A DNA stretch of 64,000 bases, from the NCBI GenBank assembly GCA_963576475.1, contig OY754981.1:23006839-23070838 (forward strand), in the 5' to 3' direction. This DNA is from Molanna angustata (lineage: Eukaryota; Arthropoda; Insecta; Trichoptera; Molannidae). This document shows, in pieces, positions 1-11,804 of the stretch (the stretch's first letter is position 1; each line of letters opens with the position of its first letter). The notes below the pieces were generated by a model. The model was not told where the DNA came from and made no database searches. It was given only the letters and a program-made list of their open reading frames with translations. The translations under genes and the position numbers were made by a program.

Positions 1-690
1 CGTTACTTTTAACACGAAATATTGTAACTATTAAAAACTTTTTCAGTGCCATCGGCTTCTAAGTCAAAAGTTTTCAAAAATCAAATATATTTTCTGTCCA
101 AAATAAAAGGGAAAAAGTAGAAGACACATCGTTACTGCTATCTAGCGGACATGATTGAAAAAAAAATGACAGACTAGGAAATTTGTCCCACAATTAAATA
201 ATATTTTTTGTGTGTTTGACGACACGACGACAGACAGGCCTTCCGCGGCGATGCATTAAAATAATTAAATGACACATAATACCGAAAAGAAAGATAGGGA
301 AATAGGAAGAAAAAAAGAATTGATAAGCGAGGGGATATGGCAACACAATGGGGTACGGAACTTTGTAATTTAATAGAAAATTAACTCGGAGAGTGTGTTT
401 ATGTCAAACAAATAACTTGTGAGGGAGCGGCCTTATTAGCTTTCCATGCTACAAGATTAATTAGTCGATAGTGATATCAAAATGTACGAAAAATGTGTTT
501 GTTGAGACCAACGGATGAAATATATGGCAACGTGCGATATTGATTGTGAAGTCATAACTTTAAGAAAGTAAAGAAAAAAAAGAAGTGAAAATGAAATCGG
601 ACGAGGATAAGGATTGGGGGGGGGGAGGTAGTTAGAGCCGCTAAAGATAGGGAGATGTATTGTAAAGTAATATTCAACGTTAAGCAGCCC
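1..690. other. AT-rich stretch without recognised feature
   Basis: No open frame with family resemblance, no RNA gene and no clear repeat was recognised here. A run of nine G at about 617-625 and several A-rich runs are the only simple-sequence features. Confidence 0.4.
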
Positions 691-1198
691 ATTTACGATC
701 GTGCCATTCGGCGTCGTTCCATATGGACCGGCTCCATTTGGAGCATTGTAAATTTTTCATCACACTCACGGGCGCGCCATCATCATTAGTAGCTTTCGCA
801 TTAATAAGTTCTATATTATTTTTTTAATTTTCAAGTAAAAATGAGCTATAATTCTGATGATGAGTTTTATACAACTGCTATTTAGCGGTATGTTTATATA
901 TAAAAATAAAAAAAACAAAGAGAAAATGTTGTATTTTCGCATTCACGAGAGTGTCAAACAGCTCGGCGCAATGAGATGGCGCAATGTACCGCTGGTTTTC
1001 ACACTCACGAGCATGCCATGCCGTACCGACAGGATACGCCGCGCCGCGCGCCGTTTTCGCGGTAGTAGGTACAGAGTTTCGATCGTTTGGAATTCCATTT
1101 TGGTGTTTCAGGCCAATTGGGCTGCGCGGGATTTGACATTCACGAGCGCATTTTGGAGTGATGGCAAGCCATTTGGAAGGATGGCACGATCGTGAATG
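691..1198. repeat. Foldback (inverted-repeat) element, GC-richer than surroundings
   Basis: The outer ends are near-perfect inverted copies about 19 nt long. The left end (691-709) and the right end (1180-1198) share the core ACGATCGTGCCAT in opposite orientation. The interior is unusually GC- and CpG-rich for this window, and a CACACTCACG word recurs at about 760 and 1000. I infer a non-autonomous DNA element. Open frames on both strands here (about 112-114 codons) look like by-products of the low AT content, since neither resembles a known family. Confidence 0.5.
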
Positions 1199-1775
1199 AG
1201 GGCCTTTACAGGGACCTGACATTAGAAAAAGTCATAAAAAAAAACTAAAATAGAATAAGAAAAAAATCACACAACCGTAATTTTAATTTTTATTCTACAT
1301 CACGACGTAAGCGTGAGTGTTATGATTTTGTAATATCTAAGCCATAGAATTATAAGGTAAATTATAAGGTACAGAAGCCGCGTGCAATAAAAATTTCGAA
1401 TTCAAATGTATGACAACTTTTATTTAGGTATATATGTGTGTGAGGCGGTAGATCGGTAATCGAATCGGTAGGTGTACGTATACTGCATAGAAAAGAGATT
1501 TTTCGTGTACTACTATGTGTGACGGCCGGGCGAGTAAAACTCAGAACATTGTTCTTAGTTTTAGTTGTCATACTTTCACTGCGCTGACTAGGTATCTGTA
1601 TCATATAATATATAATCTAAGATCTAAGCGTATTTTTTACTTCAAGTTTCCAACATGTATCATTTTGAGAATGTATTAGAGTTTCATATTTATAGAATTG
1701 TCTTATGTGTAGTTCATATTTCTTTACCACTTATATAAGATTAATAGTAGATAAAAGAAAAAGAAAAGAAATAAG
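1199..1775. other. Unassigned AT-rich stretch
   Basis: Nothing recognised. An 80-codon open frame on the minus strand (1362-1604) has no family resemblance and is treated as chance. Confidence 0.35.
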
Positions 1776-2010
1776 GTACTGCCTCCCTGACCAGCCGGCT
1801 GGTTAAAAAATATTTGACCAACACCAATTTAGTTATTTTATTTTAATATTTTAGTTACTTTTTTTAATATATAATGCAACTGGCTCACGCCAGTCGCAAT
1901 TATAACTACAAACAAACCTAACCAACCTATTTTTTTCGAACTTTTGTAGGTTAGGTTTAAAAAATCGGTGTACATCCTATGCTATCCTGGCTGGTCAGGG
2001 AGTCAATTCC
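1776..2010. repeat. Small inverted-repeat element with CTCCCTGACCAGC ends
   Basis: The left end reads GCCTCCCTGACCAGCCGGC and the right end carries the inverse GCTGGTCAGGGAGTC. This gives terminal inverted repeats of roughly 15-18 nt around an AT-rich interior, consistent with a MITE. Its right end falls within the tandem duplication that follows. Confidence 0.5.
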
Positions 2011-2470
2011 AAGAAATTAATAAATGAATCTTAATTCAAATTTTTAACAAAAAAATATATATTTTTGTAATTAATTTAAAACAAATACTGAATTGACATT
2101 TGAGTATCATCAAATTCTTTCTATCGAAAAACGCTTCCAATTCATAATGCCAAAATTTTGAAAAATATTTTTCATAATATTACCGAACAATTAAAAGCTA
2201 TTTTTTTCGAACTTTTGTAGGTTAGGTTTAAAAAATCGGTGTACATCCTATGCTATCCTGGCTGGTCAGGGAGTCAATTCCAAGAAATTAATAAATGAAT
2301 CATAATTCAAATTTTTAACAAAAAATTATATATTTTTGTAATTAATTTAAAACAAATACTGAATTGACATTTGAGTATCATCAAATTCTTTCTATCGAAA
2401 AACGCTTCCAATTCATAATACCAAAATTTTGAAAAAGATTTTTCATAATGTTACCGAACAATTAAAAGCT
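1929..2470. repeat. Tandem duplication, two units of 271 bp
   Basis: The segment beginning TTTTTTTCGAACTTTTGTAGG is repeated head to tail with a 271-nt offset (for example at 1941 and 2212). The two units differ at only a handful of positions, so the duplication is recent or a product of assembly. The unit contains the right end of the preceding inverted-repeat element. Confidence 0.85.
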
Positions 2471-3375
2471 CAATGTCAAATTATATCGTTTGACATTTAG
2501 CAATCGTAAATATTTCTCTGAAAATTAGATTATTCCAGTTGTAAATAAGTTGTTTCATTACTGAAATTAATTCTATTCATATCGTAAAATCTATATTGAA
2601 ACGACTGATTACAATCAATCAAGAATAAAACAATTGCGATTTTATTATTTGTTTTCGCAATAATAATAATTACTTCGTTCATTTGCTTAATTTAGTACCT
2701 ACTCGTTAATCTGTGCGATTATCGACGGTTCGAGCCTAATAGGAAATTTCTTATTGTTATATTAAAATATTATTAAAAGGTATAACAAATTCCCATAAAA
2801 ATAATACTAAACTGTGTGCGGGTAATGCAGTAAACTGTTTTATGTGTGTTTGTCGTGACACGCACAAACATGTTCAATCATTTACAATACTGAAAGTTAT
2901 TATTTTCAGATGTTTTTGTTGCGCTGACATTACGACATGTGACGAAATACCCGGTATACGTACGGATAAAAATAATAATTATCAAAAAATAAACTGAATT
3001 TGATTGTACATAAATACTATGCAACTAAACATATTGACGACTATTAAATGTGCTAAGCACGAAACCGGTTGTATTGTTAAAATAAATTGTGGAATAATGA
3101 AAAAAATATAGTATCAAATATCGTATTTTTATCTTTGTGGTACATTTAACAGAAATTTAGTTAAAAAAATATATATTTTTAATAATTTAAATAAATTTGA
3201 AATGACGTTCCATTATGAATATATATTGGTCGAAAAATTGATTTAGAAAAATAAAAAAAAAACGGATTCCTACTGCGTCTTTAAATTTCCTTCAACCTTT
3301 ACTCATTGCTGTGATAACTTATACTGTTGTACATAGTATTGTACCTATTTATATTTTAAAGGTCCATCTAATTTG
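2471..3375. other. AT-rich stretch with one stem-GAAAC motif
   Basis: No gene was recognised. At 3049-3076 the plus strand carries GTGC-TAA-GCAC followed by GAAACCGGTTGT. This motif recurs at 45.4-45.65 kb and marks the end of a dispersed repeat. Confidence 0.4.
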
Positions 3376-3595
3376 CCGACCGACGTGGCACAGTTGGTTT
3401 CTGTGCGGACGTCCTGGGTTCGATCCCCAGCAGAGGAGAAATTTATATAAATTGATTTCTCACGCTAATGTTTGTTTCTCTGGACTGGAAACACTGGTTA
3501 GTTGGAAGAAATTGCCATATGGCAATACACTAACCACTTGCGCAGGGTGCAAGGAAGTGTTTATTATTATTATTATAATTATGCTACCATATTAA
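3376..3595 (+). mobile_element. tRNA-derived SINE (family 1)
   Basis: The head resembles a tRNA gene: an A-box-like GTGGCACAGTTGG at about 3386 and a B-box GGGTTCGATCCCCAG at about 3417. A body follows with the hairpin ATTGCCATATGGCAAT, then CTTGCGCAGGGTGCAAG and an (ATT)n tail near 3560-3580. The same body and tail occur at 21528-21605 and 49976-50060, which identifies a SINE and not a tRNA gene. The TTGGAAGAAATTGCC part is shared with LINE tails at 5.0, 58.5 and 60.6 kb. Confidence 0.75.
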
Positions 3596-4030
3596 ATTTA
3601 CTACACACATGCTTTACCTAGTCTGAGTTGGTTCAGATCATCCAGCTCTTTGCTCTTCATTTTAGTTACTTATACAAATATTGTCGGCTACTACAGTAGT
3701 GTTTTTTCTCCAATGCTATTCTGAACAAGGTTACCATCATATCCATTATTGATTAATAATAAATATAAATTTTCTCTCGAAGATGATTGCGATGATATAA
3801 ATAATATATTCTTATAAATAAAAAAAAACAACGCCCACTGAAATACCGATTTCACTGATAATTTTGTTGAGACACCTACCTACATGATTTTTAACACCAA
3901 TATCCGGATTTTGGCACAGATTTATCGTATATGATTTTATAATAAACGCAATCAATAAAAAAAGAAAATTCAAAAGAGGTCGTAATCTACAGAACTATTT
4001 CGCTCTGAGACCAGCTGAAGTGAATTAAAT
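3596..4030. other. Unassigned AT-rich stretch
   Basis: Nothing recognised. Confidence 0.35.
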
Positions 4031-4034
4031 CCAA

Positions 4035-4205
4035 CCCGAACACAGTCAATCTGGATCACGACCCGTGATCGAAAATCGATGATCGCGATTCAGATTGACT
4101 GTAATTAATTGATTGACGAGCTGTCGTTCCATTTTAATCTGGATCATTTTTTATTTTAATCTGGATTTCGATCACGGATCGCGATCCAGATTGACTGTGT
4201 ACGGT
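4035..4205. repeat. Palindromic GATC-rich repeat
   Basis: The element starts with ACAGTCAATCTGGATC and ends with GATCCAGATTGACTGTGTA, so its ends are inverted copies. Inside are further copies of GATCGCGATC and AATCTGGATC words. A second copy lies at 33450-33570 and a weak relative at 14146-14260. It is probably a short MITE. Confidence 0.65.
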
Positions 4206-4439
4206 CTGCCTAACAGTGAGGCAACAAAAACCAAAAAGGTCTAAAACTATGATAGAAATAAATACGGAAAAATATAATATATAAATAAATCGGTATAAAT
4301 GCTTGAAGATAAATATTTATTCAGGAAAACTTATGAAGGCGATTGCAGTAGTAAAAAATATATAGTTAAACAATAGTTACAGATAATAAATTACCTAAAC
4401 GTTTTCTTCAAAGGAAACCAAGTTTTTAAGATATTCATT

Positions 4440-4515
4440 CATACCATCACTGCACATCCCACAATGTGAGGTAACCAGCGACAGGTGTGCGGGTGTACCT
4501 CATTGCTGAACTATG
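4440..4515. repeat. Short dispersed repeat (CCAGCGACAGGTGTGCGG)
   Basis: The word GGTAACCAGCGACAGGTGTG recurs at about 53115 in the same orientation and at about 42745 inverted. It is an unclassified short interspersed repeat. Confidence 0.5.
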
Positions 4516-4790
4516 TTATTTTATATAGATGTTATTTTGTCTGTTGTATTTTCGATTAATCGGCTCTTACGGGACACCCAAAAACGATGATAATAGAAAA
4601 ATCACTTTTTTAAAACGCCATTCTTGTTAATTCATAATTGTACTTTATTCTTCATAATACAATGTTTTTTCAACATTTATAGATTTTTTTATAATTTGTT
4701 ATTTTTATATTAATCTCCAACTTCTATGTGGGAAATAATATGATTACATTAATACATGTATCAACTTTATGTATAAAATAAAAAATTAAA

Positions 4791-4985
4791 TATTAGATGG
4801 GTCGATGGCAGAACGGTTAACGCGCTGGGCTAGTAATCCAGAGGTCGCGAGTTCGAATCCTGCCTCGACCGATTTCACCTACAGCACAAGTATTAATGCT
4901 TAATATTGGGAGTGTAGAAAAATGTTTAGTATATGTACCTACTTGTTTAACAAGAACATATTCATTTACTAAAAAAATATAAAAA
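4791..4985 (+). mobile_element. tRNA-derived SINE (family 2), tRNA-Thr(AGT)-like head
   Basis: Bases 4800-4871 fold as a tRNA. The acceptor arm GGTCGA pairs with TCGACC. The anticodon loop CTAGTAA would carry AGT (Thr), and a GTTCGAATC T-loop is present. The T stem has mismatches. The same head and about 100 nt of 3' body (ending with AACAAGRACATATTCATTT) occur at 48608-48805 on the minus strand, and a decayed copy lies near 15695-15870. Shared flanks show that this is a SINE. A functional tRNA gene is unlikely. Confidence 0.8.
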
Positions 4986-4989
4986 AAGG

Positions 4990-5260
4990 GTGAGATTTAT
5001 TTATTTATTTGAATCTTTCTGTATCTATATTTAGTACACTGGCGGGCTTATTGCCTAATGGCAATTTCTTCCAACTAACCAGAGTAAATGTAAATATACA
5101 AAATAAATCAAGATAGCAGAAGAAAATTTAAAAAAACGAAGAAGATAGCATATAAGAACATTTCATAGCAATGATAAGAAAACTAAAGGATAAGGAAAGG
5201 AAGAAGAGAGGATTGTGTTTTCTCTAAATAAATATACATTCTTAGGTACTGCACAGCTGG
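4990..5260 (-). mobile_element. LINE 3' end, 5'-truncated (family with GCCCGCCAGTGTA tail)
   Basis: Read on the minus strand this contains 3' untranslated sequence, the hairpin ATTGCCATTAGGCAAT, GCCCGCCAGTGTA and a tail of AAATAAATAAAT. The same order is seen at 58195-58605 and 60470-60705. The copies at 56930 and 58195 are preceded by remnants of a reverse-transcriptase carboxyl terminus (LWN-S/G-LS words), which places the repeat at the end of a non-LTR retrotransposon. Confidence 0.7.
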
Positions 5261-5269
5261 AACTAAAAT

Positions 5270-6035
5270 AAAAATCCCTTTTTTTTAATTATAAGGGAAT
5301 TATCAAATAAGATTAATAATATAAGATATTTCAAGGTTATAATGATTTTTTATTCTTTTATTATGAAGATCAAAATATTCAGCACTAAACTCGTGAAACC
5401 TACTTTAGGAGTAACATAAAACACCCAACACAAAGAAACCACAAACATTGCAAGAAAATAAAAACCCACTTTGACCAAAGTGGCGATACAAATAATTATC
5501 GCGTCATCAAGGGGGCGGTACTTTGGAAATGGTAAAATAAACAACTCTTTAAAGATATCGTTACCTACATACATTTATACATCCAGGCATTGGGAACATA
5601 CCGAAAACTATTTTTATTGGCGTTTAAAGGGTAATTTTAGGCCGAATTCTGCCGAGTAATAAAATATGGCATAACGTACAGGAAATAAAAACGTGGTATT
5701 TTGTTATGGCCCGAGAGAGGTAAATGTGAAATATTACGTGTAAAATGGCGTTTTTATCGGCCATTTTGTCGAGTGACCTTAAGAACGAACGAGACAGAGA
5801 GAGAAAGAAAAAGAAACAGTATCTACAATTATATTATACGAAAATGTTAGATAAACCAAGTGGGTCTTGCAGGCAGTGGTGATATTCAAGGGGTTCGCAG
5901 ATGTTCGGCTGACCCGTTAATTTTTTTTAAATAATTCGAACCCTCTGTTGAACACGCGTAACATTTCTGTGGTTTTGTTAAAAAATAAATTATACTCTGT
6001 AACACTTTTTAGAGCCATGGAAAAGAGATTGATGG
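5270..6035. other. Unassigned stretch
   Basis: Overlapping short open frames on both strands between 5350 and 5660 show no family resemblance or splice context. A purine-rich GAGAGA segment lies near 5795-5815. No gene is supported. Confidence 0.35.
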
Positions 6036-6039
6036 GTTT

Positions 6040-6345
6040 GAGATAGAAAAACTAACTTGTGGATAAGAGAGAAAACAAAAATAACCAAAAAGTTGCCCAA
6101 AAGGTTGCCAAGCAGAAGTGGAGCTGGGCAGGGCATATCGCCCGAACCACAAGCTCTAGAAGTGCTAGAACGGCGACCAAGAACGGACATAAGAAGTGTT
6201 GGAAGGCCTCAAAAAAGGTGGTCTGATGATATTAGACAAGTGGCTGGAGGCGGATGGATGCGGTCTGTCCAAGAAAGGGAGCTGTGGAGGTCTCAGGAGA
6301 GGCCTTAGTCCATTACTGGACGAAGGAAGGCTGAAGGAGAAGAAG
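6040..6345 (+). mobile_element. RTE-type LINE, 3' fragment
   Basis: In shifting frames the plus strand encodes the carboxyl end of an RTE reverse transcriptase: a WSWAGHIAR word, then VGRPQKRWSDDIR, then WMRSVQERELWRS, followed by a GAAGAAGAAG tail. The same order (WQWAGHVAR, VGRPQRRWTDDI) ends the intact element at 33.7-36.9 kb. The fragment is 5'-truncated and frameshifted. Confidence 0.85.
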
Positions 6346-8185
6346 AACAGTACTGAACCAAAACCTTATGCGCCAGGCAAACGATCAAATTTGTTTGCTA
6401 AATTTTGGGAATGTTCCGATGTTACTAGGGAGGTTCCGATATGCAGTCGGTATATCGAATTAGTCTTGCATCGAGTACGTTTCGGAACATCCCCGACGAT
6501 TCATAGTCTCCGAGAAAACTGTTTGGAGCATGAGTCAATTCCCGGTGATAGCCAGTGTGTTGTTAGACGTGTTCGAGTCATGACGCACATTGCAATTTTT
6601 TTTGTTACCGAACCCTTTATTAAATATTTTGAATATCACCACTGCTTACCTATAGGCAAACACCAAACTTTCCCTTCACTCCACTACTATGTATACTATT
6701 ACTATTTTATATTTCTTTCTTCTGGGTTACAATTCTAAGATTGGTTTGCACCAAGCACTCCACATATCCCTGTTCTAGTGATGCCCAATTAATAATAGAT
6801 ACCTACTTGTGTACCGAATACAATTATTGTAAAAGGATGCTGAAAAAAACTGAACCAAAATGGTTCATCAGAGTTTATCCAACAGTACAGATGGGAAATC
6901 TGAGCTTTCAGTCAATTGAATGCCTACAAGTATAGGTAAATATGTAAGTAGTATAATCTACATCTTACTAGTTTTGACAAAGTTCAATATTTAAGTCCTC
7001 TCACGCAAAGAGAAGTAATGACAACATCTTATTACGAACACATAATATTTAGTTGGTCATAAAATGATAACGACCTCTGTAAATAACGTAAAACTCGGAA
7101 TGATCCCTCACAACTTCATAAACCTTCTGGGTAGGAATATTCGAACCATGATCCTGTTATAATGACATATGAAGGATGTCAAATTACCGAGGGTTTAGTC
7201 TAGTCAGCCTATGCTCGTGTACGTTTATAAATACAGTTTATTCATATGAAGACGACCTTCATGACCCAGTTAGATATCTGACTCTCGAGCCGAAGGATTC
7301 GTGTTTGATTACCGGTGACAAGACTGTAAATAACTGTTTTAGGTCTGATTTTGTGAGACGGTCAGCACCATGATTCTCCAAAAATCAATCAAACTACCAT
7401 TTCCCTGCTCCGATAATATGATACCTACTACCTCCGAAATTCAAGCAAAGAGTCAATGCATATTTCGGTTCAACTTGTTCTTAAAGACATTTTAAAATTA
7501 ATATGAACACATTAATAAAATACCTGCTATTATTTTTAAAACACCACATTATCCCTTTCAAAGATACGAACTTTAACATTCTGTGTAAAAGGAAGGTATG
7601 TAAACACACTATTCCGCGACATCAAGAATTACAACTGCCGTAAACAAGCAAATTATACCGTCAACACTTATTTTTAAACAATTACATAATTCAATTGGCG
7701 ACATCGAGTGTAGTTGAACCACAAATTAGGCAGTTTCTGGTTTCCACTTTCGAGGGTGGCTCTAGCTAATTAAAGCCGCCTCTGCAGACCAGAGTGAAAG
7801 TTTCTCTGGGGAGTGTAAAACTTAATTTGAACTAAAACAGTTCTGCCATATCATCCGTTGTTCATTTTAAGTAATAAATAATAATAAAAAATTGAACAAA
7901 TTATATGAATAAAACGTCGATTTTTCACGATTGTAGTTTCCTAAATGTTACATCGCCTCGATCAAAGAATAGCAATTCTAAAGAGGATTCAATTATAAAT
8001 CCATTTATGGTGTGCAGACTGGATCTGTAATGCTATTTATGCGAGTTTGCCCATGTTTCAGCTTGATGGTTTACAAATAGTTTTCAACGCAGCTGCGATG
8101 AGCCGACAAAAGATGTCACATAACACCTCTTCTTAACGAACTGCAACACTGGTTGAAATGTCAAAAACAGTGGACTATAAGACCT
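6346..8185. other. Unassigned stretch
   Basis: Several open frames of 60-180 codons have no recognisable family. The longest (6196-6738) begins inside the RTE fragment and simply runs on past it. No gene is supported. Confidence 0.35.
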
Positions 8186-8545
8186 GATGTTATTTAAGGC
8201 TCTGAACGACTGGGCTCCACACTACATTCAAGAACTGTGCCAAAAGAATGTCCCATCAGGAAGACAGCTTACATTGAGATCATCTGGATCACAGAGTACC
8301 AACTCTTTAAAATAATTGGACCTAGTCAATAAGGCGGCATTCTATGATCGCGGTATTAGTGTGAACTGGCCTTTAAAATGGGATAAATTGCCCCTTGACA
8401 TACGTGGAGCATTCTCAGAGCATTGACACCTTCGATAGACTTCTTAAGCCTTGTTTCGTAGAGCCAACAAATAAGCTACAGGCACCCTTGGAGTGATCTT
8501 GTATCACTAAATGGCGCTTTATAAATTATTATTATTATTAAAGAG
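8186..8545 (+). mobile_element. LINE 3' fragment (GGCGCTTTATAAATTATTATT tail)
   Basis: Broken frames encode the end of a reverse transcriptase, with words such as LTLRSSG, LPLDIRGAF and PCFVEPTNK. They end in CACTAAATGGCGCTTTATAA and an (ATT)n tail. A related copy lies on the opposite strand at 12375-12900. The fragment is 5'-truncated, with several stops and frameshifts. Confidence 0.7.
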
Positions 8546-9445
8546 GAATCTGATCATTTTTTGAATGGGGCGTAATTTGAAAAATGCCACAGAGATACCA
8601 GGAAACCCTAACCCTGATACACATTCAGAAAGTAAGTTTTTTTTAAATATATAAACACCATCAATATTTTCTTTTGTTTTAACTTAAAACTGAATTCATT
8701 TACTAAATTTCTTGACATGAAAAGGATATCAGTATTTTTTTTAATTAATAAGTAGTATTTATAAAGGTAGCATTTTTTTTATTTAATAAGTAAATGTATC
8801 CGTCTATTTGTTGGTCTACTTTATTGTGATCTCTTAATCCGAAATTTTGCTACATTATATCATTATACACTAGCCATTAAACAAAGTTAAGTACACGAGA
8901 AAGACAGGACGAGGACGGCTCACGACGACGATGATGATGATATAGGCCGCAATATTTTACAAAAGAAAATTAAAAATAATGACTTTTTCGCGTCAAAATT
9001 TGACTAAGCGTCAAACCGTAGCCTTAATGGTCAGGGGCCCGTACCAAAAATAGTCATAAAAGGTTCATAAATCATTCTTTATTGAGATTAAACGAGAGGA
9101 ACGACATAGTCACAAGTTCACATTAGCCGGGGCCGGTACAATCAAGTCCCCCGCATTATATTATTTTATAAACCGCTTTATTGCTGCGATTATCCGCCTA
9201 TAATTACACGTCGTTTACAATGTAAAACTGTTGAATGGAGAAAAATGAAAAATTATCAACAGATTTGGCGCGTAGGTATTTCAAACAACAACAAAAAGGG
9301 AACTTGGAATGCGGTCCGTCACAAATCGGTTTTATTTTTGGCTCGTTTAATTTAATTTTTAATTAAGTCACACTATATTGCTTCTGAATTACTGAAGATG
9401 AAGCTAGAGCAAAGGTTTATGGTGGATTTTGTTGATCCGATAGTA
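8546..9445. other. Unassigned stretch
   Basis: No gene or family repeat was recognised. A (GAY)n-like tract at about 8925-8942 resembles LINE tails elsewhere in the window. Confidence 0.35.
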
Positions 9446-9446
9446 A

Positions 9447-9975
9447 GATATAGGTCCGAATGCAGAGTCCTACCTAAATACTAGCTACGAAGTTTTTGTA
9501 TGAGAATTGCATTGCAGAGACATATCTAAATACTGCATGCGCATCGGCGTAAGCTAACATTTGCGAATTGTCAAAAAGTAAGGCTGATAACGAGTAACCT
9601 TACGAATGGTTAAATACTAAAATACGAGATATTTTCGGTGGATGATGATTTTATCGGCTTCGTTGAATATGTATTTGGTAATTTTGTCAAATCAAATACC
9701 AAAGTATTCAGCGATCCATACGAGATGCCGAAAATTCGGTGGAATTTCAAAAAAATCGTGACATCGAGCTGTCAGTGTGAAGTTGGTTACATATGTTTGT
9801 GTTGTTATAGCAAAAAACATTTTAAACGTCAAACGTCAGAAAAGAGATAGATAGCTTTCTAAACCCATAGAAAGCTATCTATCTCTTTTCTTCATACGCA
9901 ATAATGTGAAATTCTACGCCATCGAACTTAAGTTTGGCGTAGTATTTATTTAGTGAAGTCTCTGCAACGCAATTG
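9447..9975. mobile_element. MITE-like element with central AGAGATAGATAG hairpin
   Basis: The left part (AGGTCCGAATGCAGAG, then GCATTGCAGAGACAT) and the right part (GTCTCTGCAACGC) carry inverted words. A near-perfect hairpin at about 9838-9892 pairs GAAAAGAGATAGATAGC with its inverse. Related copies lie at 21290-21935 (inverted) and 58783-59690. The 70-codon open frame inside (9638-9850) is not conserved as a coding frame in those copies. Confidence 0.7.
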
Positions 9976-11285
9976 CTAATTTAAGAATACTAAAGAACGT
10001 GTGAGTTAGGTAAGACCGGGTTCGAAGCGAACCAATTTTTCCACACCTGTCGCTGTGGGATATGCCATGGTAGCGTGTGGTATTTTTATGTTTGTTAAAC
10101 CAGCTAATAACAGGCATGCCAAACGTTCGTGCAGGACAACGTCTGTCGGGTCCACTAGTAATTCTATATAATTATATATAACAGTATCACCCAATAACAT
10201 AAAACAAAATTAACAATTGAGAGATCTGAATACCATTTCATTATAATCTAAGCGGACGTTGACAAATTCTAGTTTTGTGAAAAAGACAAACGTACTAGTG
10301 ACGCAATAAATTTTAACTGAGCTTTCAGTCATTGCCTACAAATGTAGGTATTCAACTGACTGAAAGATTAACAATATTATGTAAAAGATTATCCTCAAAA
10401 ATACTTAAAATCAATAACGAAGCTACTAACGAACAGACGGCTGGAAAATTAATTTTAAACTCGGGGAAAAATCTATCCACGACCTCTCTAACCCTTTGGC
10501 TTATTTCGGCCTCGACATTTTTCTAATTAGCTGAAATAATTTGTACACGTTTCTTATCGCGTGACTCGCATTCCGATAAAAACGGAATAAAAGCATTATA
10601 CCATGAAACATTTCAACCCATTCTTCGGTCGCTTCCATGTGGTTTATGTCTTTTGTTATTTAATAAGCGTTCATAAAGTGCTGTACAACAACATGATACT
10701 TAAGGACTTAATTGATGTTAGACTTTTTAATGTGTTCTTTGAATTACTATATTCACAGTTGACTCCTTCCCTGCACTGCTTAAGTATGCAAATAAATTAA
10801 AAAGACCTTAAATATAAGGCAGACACACTTGATATAAGCATAGTTCCCAAAATAATCTATAAAAGTGGGGTTGAGTGATGGAAACTCGTACAGAAAATAT
10901 AATAATGAGGACCTTGAGCTAGAGATGAGCTAGATATGGGCTATGCTGCATGGCAACATTTTCAGACAGGGCGGACGTGACGTAGAGAGACAAAATAGGA
11001 ATTCAATTCCCGTGGCTGCTGTTTTGCTGCGCTAGCTCCCGGCCGCATTTTCACGCCACCCTGGTTCACGTCCGGTCATCGTTCAAGAGAAAGTTTTCCG
11101 TCCTCGATACTTATAATTTTTATATGATTTCTTAAATATGTATAATCGAATAAACCAGCAATACTGTAAGTCCTATTCTCTCATTTTATCAATCCTATAA
11201 TATATTTCTTATTTATCTTGGAGACAAAGCACATTGATAATTATTTCAAAAAGTAGACCATTAATTGAACACACAACTGATTTTA
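9976..11285. other. Unassigned stretch
   Basis: Short open frames of 64-65 codons have no recognised family. Around 10970-11060 a locally GC-richer segment (GCTAGCTCCCGGCCGC) has no assigned role. Confidence 0.35.
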
Positions 11286-11289
11286 TTTT

Positions 11290-11640
11290 GTCATATCCTT
11301 CTCATATTATCATCAGTGGCTCTACAGCCCAAGATGGGCCTTGGCCTCCTCAAGGAATCGTCTCCATTGCACCCTATCCATGGCCTTTTCTCTCCAATTC
11401 CACACACCGGCATCTGAAGTTCCTTTTCGACTCCGTCCATCCATCGTAGTTTTGGCCTTCCCACACTTTTTCTTCCCTCCGGACGTGATGTGAGGATTCT
11501 TTTTGGTGTCTGGACTTCTTTCACACTAGCACGTGTCCTAACCAGCGGAGCCTCCCTATTTTTATCGTTTGGACGATATTTGGTTCCTTGAATAGGCTCT
11601 GTAGTTCGCAGTTGTACCTGATTCTCCAAGTGCCTTGATC
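11290..11640 (-). mobile_element. LINE 3' fragment (reverse-transcriptase carboxyl end)
   Basis: The minus strand encodes the terminal region of a LINE polyprotein, including GRKSVGRPKLRWMDGVEKEL. It ends in CCACTGATGATAATATG, a GATGAT-type tail. The same module with a GATGATGATG tail lies at 44325-44695 on the plus strand. It is 5'-truncated. Confidence 0.75.
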
Positions 11641-11804
11641 GCAGAGGGAACCGAAAATTTTTCTCAAAATTTTTCTTTCGAAAACCAGTAACGCATGCAT
11701 ATCCTTTTTAGCAAGAACCCAACACTAGAGCCGTATGTTAGTACAGATCGTAAGAGTTTTGTGGACGAGGATTTTAGTGTTTCTTGATAGTACACGTGAT
11801 CTAA

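Noticed and set aside
857..1222. Two 112-114-codon frames on opposite strands
   Set aside because: They overlap in a CpG-rich foldback element and have no family resemblance; low AT content explains the lack of stops.
4800..4871. Functional tRNA-Thr(AGT) gene
   Set aside because: The T stem has mismatches, and the same head with the same 3' body occurs at 48.7 kb, so it is a SINE.
6196..6738. 180-codon gene
   Set aside because: Its first part is an out-of-frame reading of the RTE 3' end and the rest shows no conserved feature.
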